In this document: in pieces, positions 1 through 6,450 of the stretch
How the letters are laid out: every line of letters begins with the position of its first letter
How positions within the stretch are numbered: position 1 is the first letter of the stretch
Origin: Desulfuromonadales bacterium
Lineage (GTDB): Bacteria > Desulfobacterota > Desulfuromonadia > Desulfuromonadales > UBA2294
DNA length: 9,438 bases
Direction: 5' to 3'
Assembly (NCBI GenBank): GCA_030591795.1
Contig: JAUVAJ010000035.1
Location: 1 to 9,438 of the forward strand
Translations under genes and position numbers: made by a program
The notes under the pieces: generated by a model
Database searches by the model: none
Told to the model about the DNA's origin: nothing
Seen by the model: only the letters and a program-made list of their open reading frames with translations

Positions 1-1797
1 ATGGCGACCCGGTTTCGCACCTTTGATCTTGACCGGATAGCTGAAGCGACTGCGCATCTTGGCGGTGGTCTGTTTTCACTTGAAATGTGGGGTGGTGCGA
101 CCTATGACGTTTCTATGCGCTTTCTTAACGAGGATCCATGGGAACGACTCGATCGACTGCGCGAAAAAGTACCGAATATTCTGTTTCAGATGTTGTTACG
201 TGGTTCCAATGCTGTCGGTTATACCAACTATCCTGATAACGTAGTGCAGGAGTTTGTCGCCAAGGCGGCCGAGAGTGGCATTGATATTTTCCGTGTGTTT
301 GATTCGTTGAACTGGAGCAAGGGGATGCAGGTCGCGATGGACGCGGTGCGCAAGTCCGAAGCTATTTGCGAGGCGTCGATCTGTTATACCGGCGATATCC
401 TTGATCCGAAGCGTGACAAGTACCCACTCGAATATTATGTAAACCTCGCTAAAGAGTTGGAGAAGATGGGTGCCCATATCCTGGCGATCAAGGATATGGC
501 CGGTCTGCTCAAACCGTTTGCCGCTGAAAAGCTGGTCAAGGCGTTGAAAAATGAGATCGGCATCCCGATCCATCTGCACACTCACGACACCTCAAGTAAT
601 GGTGGTTCGATGCTTATGATGGCCGCTCAGGCCGGTTGTGACATCGTCGATACGGCACTCTCTTCAGTCTCCGGTCTGACTGCTCAACCGAACATGAATG
701 CTCTGTTGTCTACTCTGGAAGGGACGATCTGGGATCCGCAACTTGACCAGAATGGTTTGCAGAAGTTAGCCAACTATTGGGAAACAGTCCGTACCTACTA
801 TGCGCCCTTCGAATCGGAACTTCGTAGCGGCACCGCACAGGTTTACTACCACGAGATACCTGGTGGTCAGTACTCCAACTACAAACCTCAGGTTGAGGGT
901 CTTGGTCTCGGCCATCGCTGGGAAGAATGCAAGGAGATGTACCGTAAGGTCAACGATATGTTCGGTGATCTGGTCAAGGTTACACCCTCATCGAAGATCG
1001 TTGGCGATATGGCGATGTTTATGGTGCAGAACAATCTTGAGCCCGAGGATGTGTTTGAGCGTGGCGAGGAACTCGCTTTCCCGCAGGGAGTTATCGACTT
1101 CTTTAAAGGGATGATTGGTCAACCATATGGCGGTTTTCCAAAAGAACTGCAGAAAATCATTCTGAAGGGCGAGCAACCGTTAACCTGCCGTCCGGGGGAA
1201 CTGCTTGAGCCGGTAGACTTTTCAGCAAAAAAGGCAGAATTAGAGAAAAAGCTTGAACACGAAGTTTCCGACCGGGATGTGTTATCGGCGGTTCTTTATC
1301 CGGGAGTTTTTGAAACATTCGATCGGCATCGTCAGATGTACAGCGATACCTCATTTATGCCGACGCCAGTTTTTTTCTACGGGCTCGACGTCGGTGATGA
1401 AGTGTCGATTGATATAGAAGCTGGTAAAACCTTGATTATAAAACTCAATGCAATAGGTAAGGTGCAAGAGGATGGCACCAGAAATATCTATTTTGAACTC
1501 AATGGCGAGCCGCGTCAGGTGACGGTTGTCGATCTGTCGGTTGAAACCGATGAGTCGAGTCATGTCAAAGCCGATCCGGATGACACTAAACAGGTCGGAG
1601 CGCCGATGCCTGGCAAGATCTTTAAACTACTGGTTGATATTGGCGACAAGGTAAAAGAGGGCGACACCCTGATTTCAACCGAAGCCATGAAGATGGAGAC
1701 GGCAGTTAAGGCCAAGCGTGACGGTGTGGTCAAGGAAATCATGTTCAAAGAAGAGGATCAAATTGAACCGGGCGACCTGCTACTAGTATTTGAATGA
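1..1797 (+). CDS. pyc: Pyruvate carboxylase, C-terminal part (5' end outside window)
   Basis: Biotin enzyme that carboxylates pyruvate to oxaloacetate in the cytoplasm (anaplerosis, gluconeogenesis). The 598 visible residues hold most of the carboxyltransferase domain and the biotin carrier domain. Seen: SLEMWGGATYDV (26-37), ILAIKDMAG with the lysine that is carbamylated in the family (K164), the metal-binding HLHTHD (H193, H195), a PYC_OADA-type middle region, and a C-terminal biotinyl domain with AMKM, biotinylated lysine K564 (codon at 1690). The ATG at position 1 is not the true start. The family continues upstream through a DAHQSLLATR-type segment carrying another metal ligand (Asp), then the ATP-grasp biotin carboxylase domain. 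Family proteins are about 1150 aa, so roughly 550 residues are missing. The intact biotin domain in the same chain argues for the single-polypeptide form rather than a two-subunit enzyme or oxaloacetate decarboxylase alpha. Stop is TGA at 1795-1797. Confidence 0.96.
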   Translation: MATRFRTFDLDRIAEATAHLGGGLFSLEMWGGATYDVSMRFLNEDPWERLDRLREKVPNILFQMLLRGSNAVGYTNYPDNVVQEFVAKAAESGIDIFRVFDSLNWSKGMQVAMDAVRKSEAICEASICYTGDILDPKRDKYPLEYYVNLAKELEKMGAHILAIKDMAGLLKPFAAEKLVKALKNEIGIPIHLHTHDTSSNGGSMLMMAAQAGCDIVDTALSSVSGLTAQPNMNALLSTLEGTIWDPQLDQNGLQKLANYWETVRTYYAPFESELRSGTAQVYYHEIPGGQYSNYKPQVEGLGLGHRWEECKEMYRKVNDMFGDLVKVTPSSKIVGDMAMFMVQNNLEPEDVFERGEELAFPQGVIDFFKGMIGQPYGGFPKELQKIILKGEQPLTCRPGELLEPVDFSAKKAELEKKLEHEVSDRDVLSAVLYPGVFETFDRHRQMYSDTSFMPTPVFFYGLDVGDEVSIDIEAGKTLIIKLNAIGKVQEDGTRNIYFELNGEPRQVTVVDLSVETDESSHVKADPDDTKQVGAPMPGKIFKLLVDIGDKVKEGDTLISTEAMKMETAVKAKRDGVVKEIMFKEEDQIEPGDLLLVFE

Positions 1798-1837
1798 TCT
1801 GACATTGCCAGCGTGGTCATACTGAGTATTATTATGA

Positions 1838-1881
1838 AATGCAGTGAAAATGGAGGTCTTAACGGACTCCATTTTTGCATT
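1838..1881 (+). terminator. Hairpin downstream of pyc, possible terminator
   Basis: A 9-bp perfect stem, AAAATGGAG (1847-1855) with CTCCATTTT (1867-1875), has an 11-base loop. AATGCA (1838-1843) pairs with TGCATT (1876-1881) after a 3-base bulge. The T-run lies inside the 3' arm rather than after the stem, so this is a weaker intrinsic terminator than the others in the window. It lies about 40 bases past the pyc stop, which suits a terminator for pyc. A processing or regulatory hairpin is the alternative. Confidence 0.5.
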
Positions 1882-1886
1882 GTGAA

Positions 1887-1914
1887 TTGATATTTTCCAA
1901 TATTCGGTTAGAGT
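1887..1914 (+). promoter_or_regulatory. Candidate sigma-70-type promoter for rubrerythrin
   Basis: TTGATA (1887-1892, 5 of 6 to the -35 consensus) and TAGAGT (1909-1914, 4 of 6 to the -10 consensus) are 16 bases apart. They sit between the pyc hairpin and the rubrerythrin gene. The surroundings are A/T-rich and other pairings are possible, for example TTTACT (1914-1919) with TATTTA (1937-1942). I could not assign a PerR or other peroxide-regulator operator. Confidence 0.3.
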
Positions 1915-1972
1915 TTACTTTGCTGTTTTAATTCTGTATTTAACTTTGTCTTGAGCTGTAAGGAGATGAACT

Positions 1973-2548
1973 ATGGCATCTGTAAAAGGAACCCGTACCG
2001 AACATAACCTGCTGGCAGCATTTGCCGGTGAGTCCCAGGCCCGTAACCGTTATACCTATTTTGCTTCAGTTGCACGCAAAGAGGGGTATCGGCAGATTGA
2101 AGCGTTGTTTATTGAAACGGCCGAAAACGAGCGCGAGCATGCCAAACGATTTTTTAAATTCCTCGAAGGTGGCGCGCTCGAAATTACTGCGACTTATCCC
2201 GCTGGTATAATCGGCAGCACAACCGACCATCTCAAGGCGGCGGCCGATGGTGAAAATGAGGAGTGGACAATACTCTATCCAGCGGCGGCAGATGTTGCCG
2301 ATGAAGAAGGTTTTCCGGAAGTAGCTCAGGCATTCAGAGCCATTGCCAAGGTCGAAGCTAAGCACGAAGCGCGCTATCGCAAATTACTGGCGAATATCGA
2401 AAGCGGCAAAGTATTTAAAAAGGATAACAGCGTCGCCTGGAAATGCGCAAACTGTGGTTATGTACACGAAGGAGACGAAGCGCCGGGTATGTGTCCGGCT
2501 TGCGTGCATCCACAGGAGCATTTTGAGCTATTTGTTGAAACCTACTGA
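1973..2548 (+). CDS. rbr: Rubrerythrin
   Basis: Cytoplasmic non-heme iron peroxidase that reduces H2O2 to water with electrons from reduced rubredoxin or ferredoxin; typical of anaerobes under oxidative stress. The 191 aa match classical rubrerythrins in length. Residues 1-145 form the ferritin-like diiron four-helix bundle, with ligand candidates E20 (in [10 protein letters not shown]), E53 and H56 (in ENEREH), E94 and E97, and E128 and H131 (in [10 protein letters not shown]). Residues 155-191 form a C-terminal rubredoxin-like domain with C158-x2-C161 and C174-x2-C177 for one FeS4 iron. The full ligand set looks intact. The ATG start is supported by AAGGAG at 1960-1965, 7 bases upstream. 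The gene stands alone, between the pyc hairpin and its own terminator, so it is probably monocistronic. I see no fused rubredoxin or peroxide regulator beside it. Confidence 0.97.
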   Translation: MASVKGTRTEHNLLAAFAGESQARNRYTYFASVARKEGYRQIEALFIETAENEREHAKRFFKFLEGGALEITATYPAGIIGSTTDHLKAAADGENEEWTILYPAAADVADEEGFPEVAQAFRAIAKVEAKHEARYRKLLANIESGKVFKKDNSVAWKCANCGYVHEGDEAPGMCPACVHPQEHFELFVETY

Positions 2549-2568
2549 TAGGTTTCACGCTTAATTAT

Positions 2569-2605
2569 AAAAAGGGCCACCAGCATCGCTGGCGGCCCTT
2601 TTTTA
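2569..2605 (+). terminator. Intrinsic terminator after rubrerythrin
   Basis: GGGCC (2574-2578) and CCAGC (2580-2584) pair with GCTGG (2588-2592) and GGCCC (2594-2598), with one A/C mismatch and a 3-base loop (ATC). Six Ts follow (2599-2604). The A-run at 2569-2573 can extend the stem, so it may also work on the other strand. It lies about 20 bases after the stop codon. Confidence 0.93.
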
Positions 2606-2713
2606 TTGTCAGGCGCGTTCCATTCTGCCTAAAGATAACGCAGGACTGCCTATATATTAACCAATTACAGACGTGAATCAGGTGTGAAGGTGCTAAAACA
2701 GTGACTGAAAAGA

Positions 2714-2729
2714 TGGCATGACATTTGAT
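2714..2729 (+). promoter_or_regulatory. Candidate sigma-54 (RpoN) promoter for amt
   Basis: TGGCATG (2714-2720), four bases, then TTGAT (2725-2729) matches the layout of the RpoN consensus TGGCACG-N4-TTGCW. The spacing is exact, but -24 has T for C and the -12 GC is GA. Transcription would begin near 2740, about 100 bases before the ammonium transporter start codon. RpoN/NtrC control is common for ammonium transporter genes, which raises the plausibility. I did not identify a clear upstream NtrC site. Confidence 0.42.
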
Positions 2730-2741
2730 AAGTAGTTAAGC

Positions 2742-2817
2742 GGTGATGACAAATTACATCAGCACTTTCTGCCAGGGTGTTGGCGATTGAGCCATGTTGT
2801 TTTGTCATTACCTTTTT
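2742..2817 (+). promoter_or_regulatory. Possible structured leader / attenuator-like element of amt
   Basis: GGTGATGACAAA (2742-2753) is complementary to TTTGTCATTACC (2801-2812) over 12 positions, with one G/T pair. TTTTT follows (2813-2817), and the Shine-Dalgarno site lies just after (2825-2831). The 47-base interior contains GCCA (2771-2774), TGGC (2781-2784) and GCCA (2791-2794), giving two mutually exclusive hairpins with six-base loops. The closing stem begins almost exactly where a transcript from the sigma-54-like promoter would start. It matches no riboswitch class I recognise, and the large loop makes it a poor ordinary terminator. Functional assignment is inference only. Confidence 0.3.
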
Positions 2818-2838
2818 AACTACTGAGGAGGTTAGGTC

Positions 2839-4053
2839 ATGGAATCATCTGTTCAGTCGCTGTCCAGTTCTGGCGATGTTCTGTTTTTGCTGCTTGGTGC
2901 GGTTATGGTTTTTGCCATGCATGCCGGTTTTGCTTTTCTCGAGGTAGGTACGGTTCGTAAAAAGAACCAGACCAACGCTTTTGTTAAAATACTTACTGAC
3001 TGGTCAGTTTCTACTGTGGTCTATTTTTTGGTCGGTTACCCGATCGCATACGGTATCCATTTTATGATGCCGGCGGAAGAACTGCTCGGTGCAACCCAGG
3101 GATATGAACTGGTTCGGTTCTTTTTCCTGCTCTGTTTCGCTGCCTGTATCCCGGCGATCATTTCCGGCGGTATCGCTGAGCGTACCCGTTTCTGGCCACA
3201 AGTTCTGGCCAGTGCAATCTTTGTTGGTCTGTTGTATCCGCTGTTTGAGTCATTTATCTGGGGGCAGAACAGTTCCAGCCTGCAAGGTTTTTTCGAGACG
3301 ACTTTCGGTGCGCCGTTCCACGACTTTGCCGGTAGTGTTGTTGTTCATTCGATGGGTGGCTGGCTGGCCTTGACTGCAGTTCTACTGCTTGGCCCGAGAA
3401 TGGGCCGTTGGGTGCGCGGCAAGAATCAGCCGATTCCAAGTAGCAATATTCCATTTCTGGCTCTCGGTAGCTGGATTCTGGCCGTTGGCTGGTTCGGGTT
3501 TAATGTTATGAGTGCCCAGTCCCTCGAGGGGATTTCGGGGCTGGTTGCGGTTAACTCTCTACTGGCGATGGTAGGTGGTGTCCTGTTTGCTCTGGTTGCC
3601 GGCAAAAATGATCCCGGCTTTACTCACAACGGCGCTTTAGCCGGCCTGATTGCAATCTGTGCCGCATCCGACATTGTGCATCCGATTGCCGCCTTTTTTA
3701 TCGGTGGCATCGGCTCACTGCTGTTTGTCTATGGCTTCCAGTGGGAGCAGAACAAGCTGAAGATTGATGATGTTCTCGGTGTCTGGCCGTTGCACGGTAT
3801 TATTGGCAGCTGGGGCGGCATTGCCACCGGAATTTTTGGCAGTAAAATGTTTGGTGGTCTTGGCGGCGTTACTTTTTTGAGCCAACTGGCCGGTAGTCTC
3901 CTGGCCATTGTTTTTGCCCTGATCTCCGGATTTCTTGTCTACGGAATTATTGTTAAAGTGATGGGTTTCCGATTGACTGATGAAGATGAGTTCAGAGGTT
4001 CTGACCTGACAATTCACAAGATTACAGCCTACCCTGAAGAACACATTTCCTGA
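2839..4053 (+). CDS. amt: Ammonium transporter, Amt/Mep/Rh family
   Basis: Inner-membrane channel-like ammonium transporter, trimeric in its family; 404 aa with about eleven hydrophobic segments. No cleaved signal peptide is evident; the first membrane segment covers about residues 14-34. Family landmarks seen: F100 (equivalent to the AmtB upper gate Phe), GGIAERTRF (110-118), HDFAGSVVVH with D162 and the first pore His H170, GWFGFN (217-222, second gate Phe F221), NGALAGLIA (264-272), and DDVLGVWPLHG with the second pore His H319. The twin-His pair is therefore intact. The cytoplasmic tail ends in GSDLTIHKITAYPEE, matching the usual Amt tail that interacts with PII proteins. GAGGAGG at 2825-2831 supports the ATG. 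The gene stands alone between two terminators; no glnK/glnB lies beside it, although these are often paired. An ammonium-sensing role cannot be excluded from sequence. Confidence 0.96.
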   Translation: MESSVQSLSSSGDVLFLLLGAVMVFAMHAGFAFLEVGTVRKKNQTNAFVKILTDWSVSTVVYFLVGYPIAYGIHFMMPAEELLGATQGYELVRFFFLLCFAACIPAIISGGIAERTRFWPQVLASAIFVGLLYPLFESFIWGQNSSSLQGFFETTFGAPFHDFAGSVVVHSMGGWLALTAVLLLGPRMGRWVRGKNQPIPSSNIPFLALGSWILAVGWFGFNVMSAQSLEGISGLVAVNSLLAMVGGVLFALVAGKNDPGFTHNGALAGLIAICAASDIVHPIAAFFIGGIGSLLFVYGFQWEQNKLKIDDVLGVWPLHGIIGSWGGIATGIFGSKMFGGLGGVTFLSQLAGSLLAIVFALISGFLVYGIIVKVMGFRLTDEDEFRGSDLTIHKITAYPEEHIS

Positions 4054-4067
4054 TTCAACCTTCTAAT

Positions 4068-4101
4068 AAGCCTGCATTTCAACCCTGGAATGCAGGCTTT
4101 T
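4068..4101 (+). terminator. Intrinsic terminator after amt
   Basis: AAGCCTGCATT (4068-4078) pairs perfectly with AATGCAGGCTT (4089-4099). The stem can extend two more pairs inward (T/G and C/G) around a six-base loop. A TTTT run closes it (4098-4101). It begins 15 bases after the amt stop codon and separates amt from hypF. Confidence 0.9.
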
Positions 4102-4160
4102 AAACTATTCATTTTTTCTGCAGTTGCCCCGCTCATTTATTGATGTTAAAAACAGAGTCC

Positions 4161-4165
4161 GGAGG
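4161..4165 (+). promoter_or_regulatory. Ribosome binding site deciding the hypF start
   Basis: GGAGG at 4161-4165, within TCCGGAGGCAAT, lies four bases before ATG 4170. It lies downstream of the in-frame ATGs at 4140 and 4143, so those would put the ribosome site inside the coding region. ATG 4170 is therefore preferred. The spacing is on the short side. Confidence 0.75.
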
Positions 4166-4169
4166 CAAT

Positions 4170-6449
4170 ATGTTTTTGCGGAAGCGCATTGAAATTGAAG
4201 GTGTTGTGCAGGGGGTCGGTTTTCGACCCTTTGTCTACAATATGGCCGGGCATTGGGGGATCAGCGGCTTTGTGTTGAACGATAGCCGCGGGGTTGTTGT
4301 TGAGGCTGAAGGACCATTAGAGGGGCTGGCCGGTTTCCTGTTTGCGATCCGCTCCAATACACCACCGTTAGCATCAATATCCCGTTTTGATATATCTGAC
4401 CTGCCGCCGTCCGGCGAGACCGGCTTCGAAATACGCCAGAGCAATCTATCGGTCGCTGCCGTTGCTCAGGTGGCACCTGATTCGTACGTGTGCGATGACT
4501 GTCTGGCCGAACTGTTTGATCCGGAAGATCGCCGTTACGGTTATGCTTTTATCAACTGTACCAATTGTGGACCGCGCTACTCAATTATTACCGGTATCCC
4601 GTATGATCGACCGAAGACCACAATGCAGGATTTTGTCATGTGTTCAGCTTGTCAGGCTGAATACGATGACCCGACCTCACGGCGCTTCCATGCCCAGCCT
4701 AATGCCTGTCCAGAATGCGGTCCTCAACTAACCTTGACCGACGCTGCCGGCCAACCGGTTACAGACGACGATCCGGTCGTTATGGCGGTTGAGTTGTTGC
4801 GGCAAGGTAAAATATTGGCGATTAAGGGGTTGGGTGGCTACCATCTGGCGGTTGATGCTGAAAACGAAGCGTCGGTGCAGGAGTTGCGCCGCCGTAAGCA
4901 GCGGGACGAAAAACCTTTTGCCTTGATGTCATACTCAGCCGAGCAGGTGGTTGAATATGCCCGTACTGATGCTGACGAGTTGCCATTGCTTACCGCACCG
5001 GAGCGCCCGATCGTGCTGTTGGACAAGAAGGATGACAATTCTATTGCGCCGTCAGTCGCCCCGCGCAATCGCCTGTTTGGAGTTATGCTCCCCGGCACCC
5101 CGTTACACTACCTGCTGCTCAAGGATTCCTTTAAGGCCCTGGTGATGACCAGCGGCAATGTCTCGGACGAACCGATCGCTTTTGAGGATGACGAGGCGGT
5201 TGATCGATTGGAGTCGATTGCCGATTATTTTTTGACCCACAACCGCCGCATTCATATTCGCACCGATGATTCTATTGCCCGTTTCATGACCGGCAAGAGT
5301 GTGATGTTGCGTCGCTCACGCGGCTATGTTCCACGGGCAATATTTCTGCAAGAGGAACTGCCGGCGGTACTGGCTACTGGAGCCGAGTTGAAAAGTACGG
5401 TCTGTCTTACTCAAGGTGATCGGGCATTTTTTAGTCAGCACATTGGTGATTTGAAAAATGCCGATGTGTTCGATTCATTTAAACAGACCATCTCGCATAT
5501 GCAGGAGGTGTTAGAGTTATCTCCGACAATCGTCGCCCACGATATGCACCCGGATTTCTACTCTACCCGCTATGCTGAGCAGTTGACTGGGGTTGAAACG
5601 GTTGCTGTTCAGCACCATCACGCCCACCTGGCCAGCTGCCTGGCTGAAAATGGCTATTCCGGTGAGGCGATCGGTGTGATCTTCGACGGCCTTGGCTACG
5701 GCGAGAACGGTACCATCTGGGGTGGGGAGTTTCTGGTAGGCGACTTTGCCGGGTTTAAACGCTATGGCCATTTATGTGATATTCCGATGCCGGGCGGAGA
5801 CGCCGCGGTTAAGGAACCGTTACGCATGGCTCTGAGTTACCTGATTCGGACCTACGGTGACGATTTGCCAGAGTTGTCGTTGCTTGATCGAATTTCGGCA
5901 AAGGACCTGGCTCTTTATCGACAGATGATTACCAAGGATATCAACTCGCCAATGACCTCAAGTTGCGGCCGTCTGTTTGATGGAGTTGCTGCACTGATCG
6001 GTCTGCGCGATACCGTAAGTTACGAGGGTCAGGCGGCAATGGAGCTGGAGCAGGTCGCTGATGTAGACGAGGAGGGGTGTTACCCGTTTAATCTCTGGCG
6101 AGATGACGATGGCTTTAACCTCGGATATCCGACATTGATTACGGCGATTGTGAATGATTTGCTTGCCGGTGAGACAGCATCGATAATCAGTGCCCGTTTT
6201 CATAACACCATGGCTGAGGTTGTACTGTCGGCTACTCGTCTGATTTGGAGTGACACCGGTCTGGAGACGGTCGTTCTTTCCGGCGGAGTGTTTCAGAATC
6301 GAATGCTTACTGAAGCGACACAGTTTCTGCTCGAAAGTGATGGCTTCAAAGTTTTGACTCATTCGCGCGTGCCACCCAATGACGGCGGATTAGCTCTCGG
6401 ACAAGCTGTGATAGCCGCCAATCTGGTGGCGAAGAAGAAGGTTGAATAG
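4170..6449 (+). CDS. hypF: Carbamoyltransferase HypF (NiFe-hydrogenase maturation)
   Basis: HypF uses carbamoyl phosphate and ATP to make carbamoyl-AMP and transfers the carbamoyl group to the C-terminal Cys of HypE, the source of the CN ligands of the [NiFe] centre. From ATG 4170 the protein is 759 aa, usual for the family. Domains in order: N-terminal acylphosphatase with GVVQGVGFRPFVY (R19) and N37; two zinc fingers C108-x2-C111-x18-C130-x2-C133 and C158-x2-C161-x18-C180-x2-C183; a YrdC-like domain (about 205-395) with KGLGGYHLAVDA and TSGNVSDEP; and a Kae1-like carbamoyltransferase domain (about 400-755) with VQHHHAHLAS (metal-binding His 482-486), FDGLGYGENGTIWGGEF, SSCGRLFDG, EGQAAMELE and LSGGVFQNR. 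All key motifs are present, so it should be active. No other hyp gene or hydrogenase is in the window; partners must lie elsewhere. The next gene starts one base after the stop. Confidence 0.97.
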   Translation: MFLRKRIEIEGVVQGVGFRPFVYNMAGHWGISGFVLNDSRGVVVEAEGPLEGLAGFLFAIRSNTPPLASISRFDISDLPPSGETGFEIRQSNLSVAAVAQVAPDSYVCDDCLAELFDPEDRRYGYAFINCTNCGPRYSIITGIPYDRPKTTMQDFVMCSACQAEYDDPTSRRFHAQPNACPECGPQLTLTDAAGQPVTDDDPVVMAVELLRQGKILAIKGLGGYHLAVDAENEASVQELRRRKQRDEKPFALMSYSAEQVVEYARTDADELPLLTAPERPIVLLDKKDDNSIAPSVAPRNRLFGVMLPGTPLHYLLLKDSFKALVMTSGNVSDEPIAFEDDEAVDRLESIADYFLTHNRRIHIRTDDSIARFMTGKSVMLRRSRGYVPRAIFLQEELPAVLATGAELKSTVCLTQGDRAFFSQHIGDLKNADVFDSFKQTISHMQEVLELSPTIVAHDMHPDFYSTRYAEQLTGVETVAVQHHHAHLASCLAENGYSGEAIGVIFDGLGYGENGTIWGGEFLVGDFAGFKRYGHLCDIPMPGGDAAVKEPLRMALSYLIRTYGDDLPELSLLDRISAKDLALYRQMITKDINSPMTSSCGRLFDGVAALIGLRDTVSYEGQAAMELEQVADVDEEGCYPFNLWRDDDGFNLGYPTLITAIVNDLLAGETASIISARFHNTMAEVVLSATRLIWSDTGLETVVLSGGVFQNRMLTEATQFLLESDGFKVLTHSRVPPNDGGLALGQAVIAANLVAKKKVE
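6435..6441 (+). promoter_or_regulatory. Ribosome binding site for malonyl-CoA decarboxylase, inside hypF
   Basis: AAGAAGG (6435-6441), part of a GAAGAAGAAGG run in the last hypF codons, lies nine bases before ATG 6451. It favours that ATG over the in-frame TTG at 6442, which would directly abut the site. Its position inside hypF suggests translational coupling. Confidence 0.55.
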
Positions 6450-6450
6450 T

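Noticed and set aside
1..3. ATG at the first base as the start of the pyc gene
   Set aside because: It lies inside the carboxyltransferase domain (LLATR-type segment of the family). The metal-ligand Asp and the biotin carboxylase domain must lie upstream.
196..585. 129-codon minus-strand frame inside pyc
   Set aside because: Antisense shadow of the conserved carboxyltransferase domain with no independent support.
2641..2700. Short inverted repeats (CTGC/GCAG) after the rubrerythrin terminator
   Set aside because: Stems of only 4-6 bp with no T-run or conserved loop; not enough for an RNA gene or terminator.
3715..4044. 109-codon minus-strand frame inside amt
   Set aside because: Antisense to membrane segments of amt; the composition reflects the complementary strand.
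4140..4169. ATG 4140 or 4143 as the hypF start
   Set aside because: The ribosome site GGAGG (4161-4165) lies downstream of both, and homology begins at the RKRIEIEG segment after ATG 4170.
5958..6362. 134-codon open frame on the minus strand inside hypF
   Set aside because: It is antisense to a strongly conserved gene, and its translation has no recognisable domain or ribosome site; it is a shadow frame.
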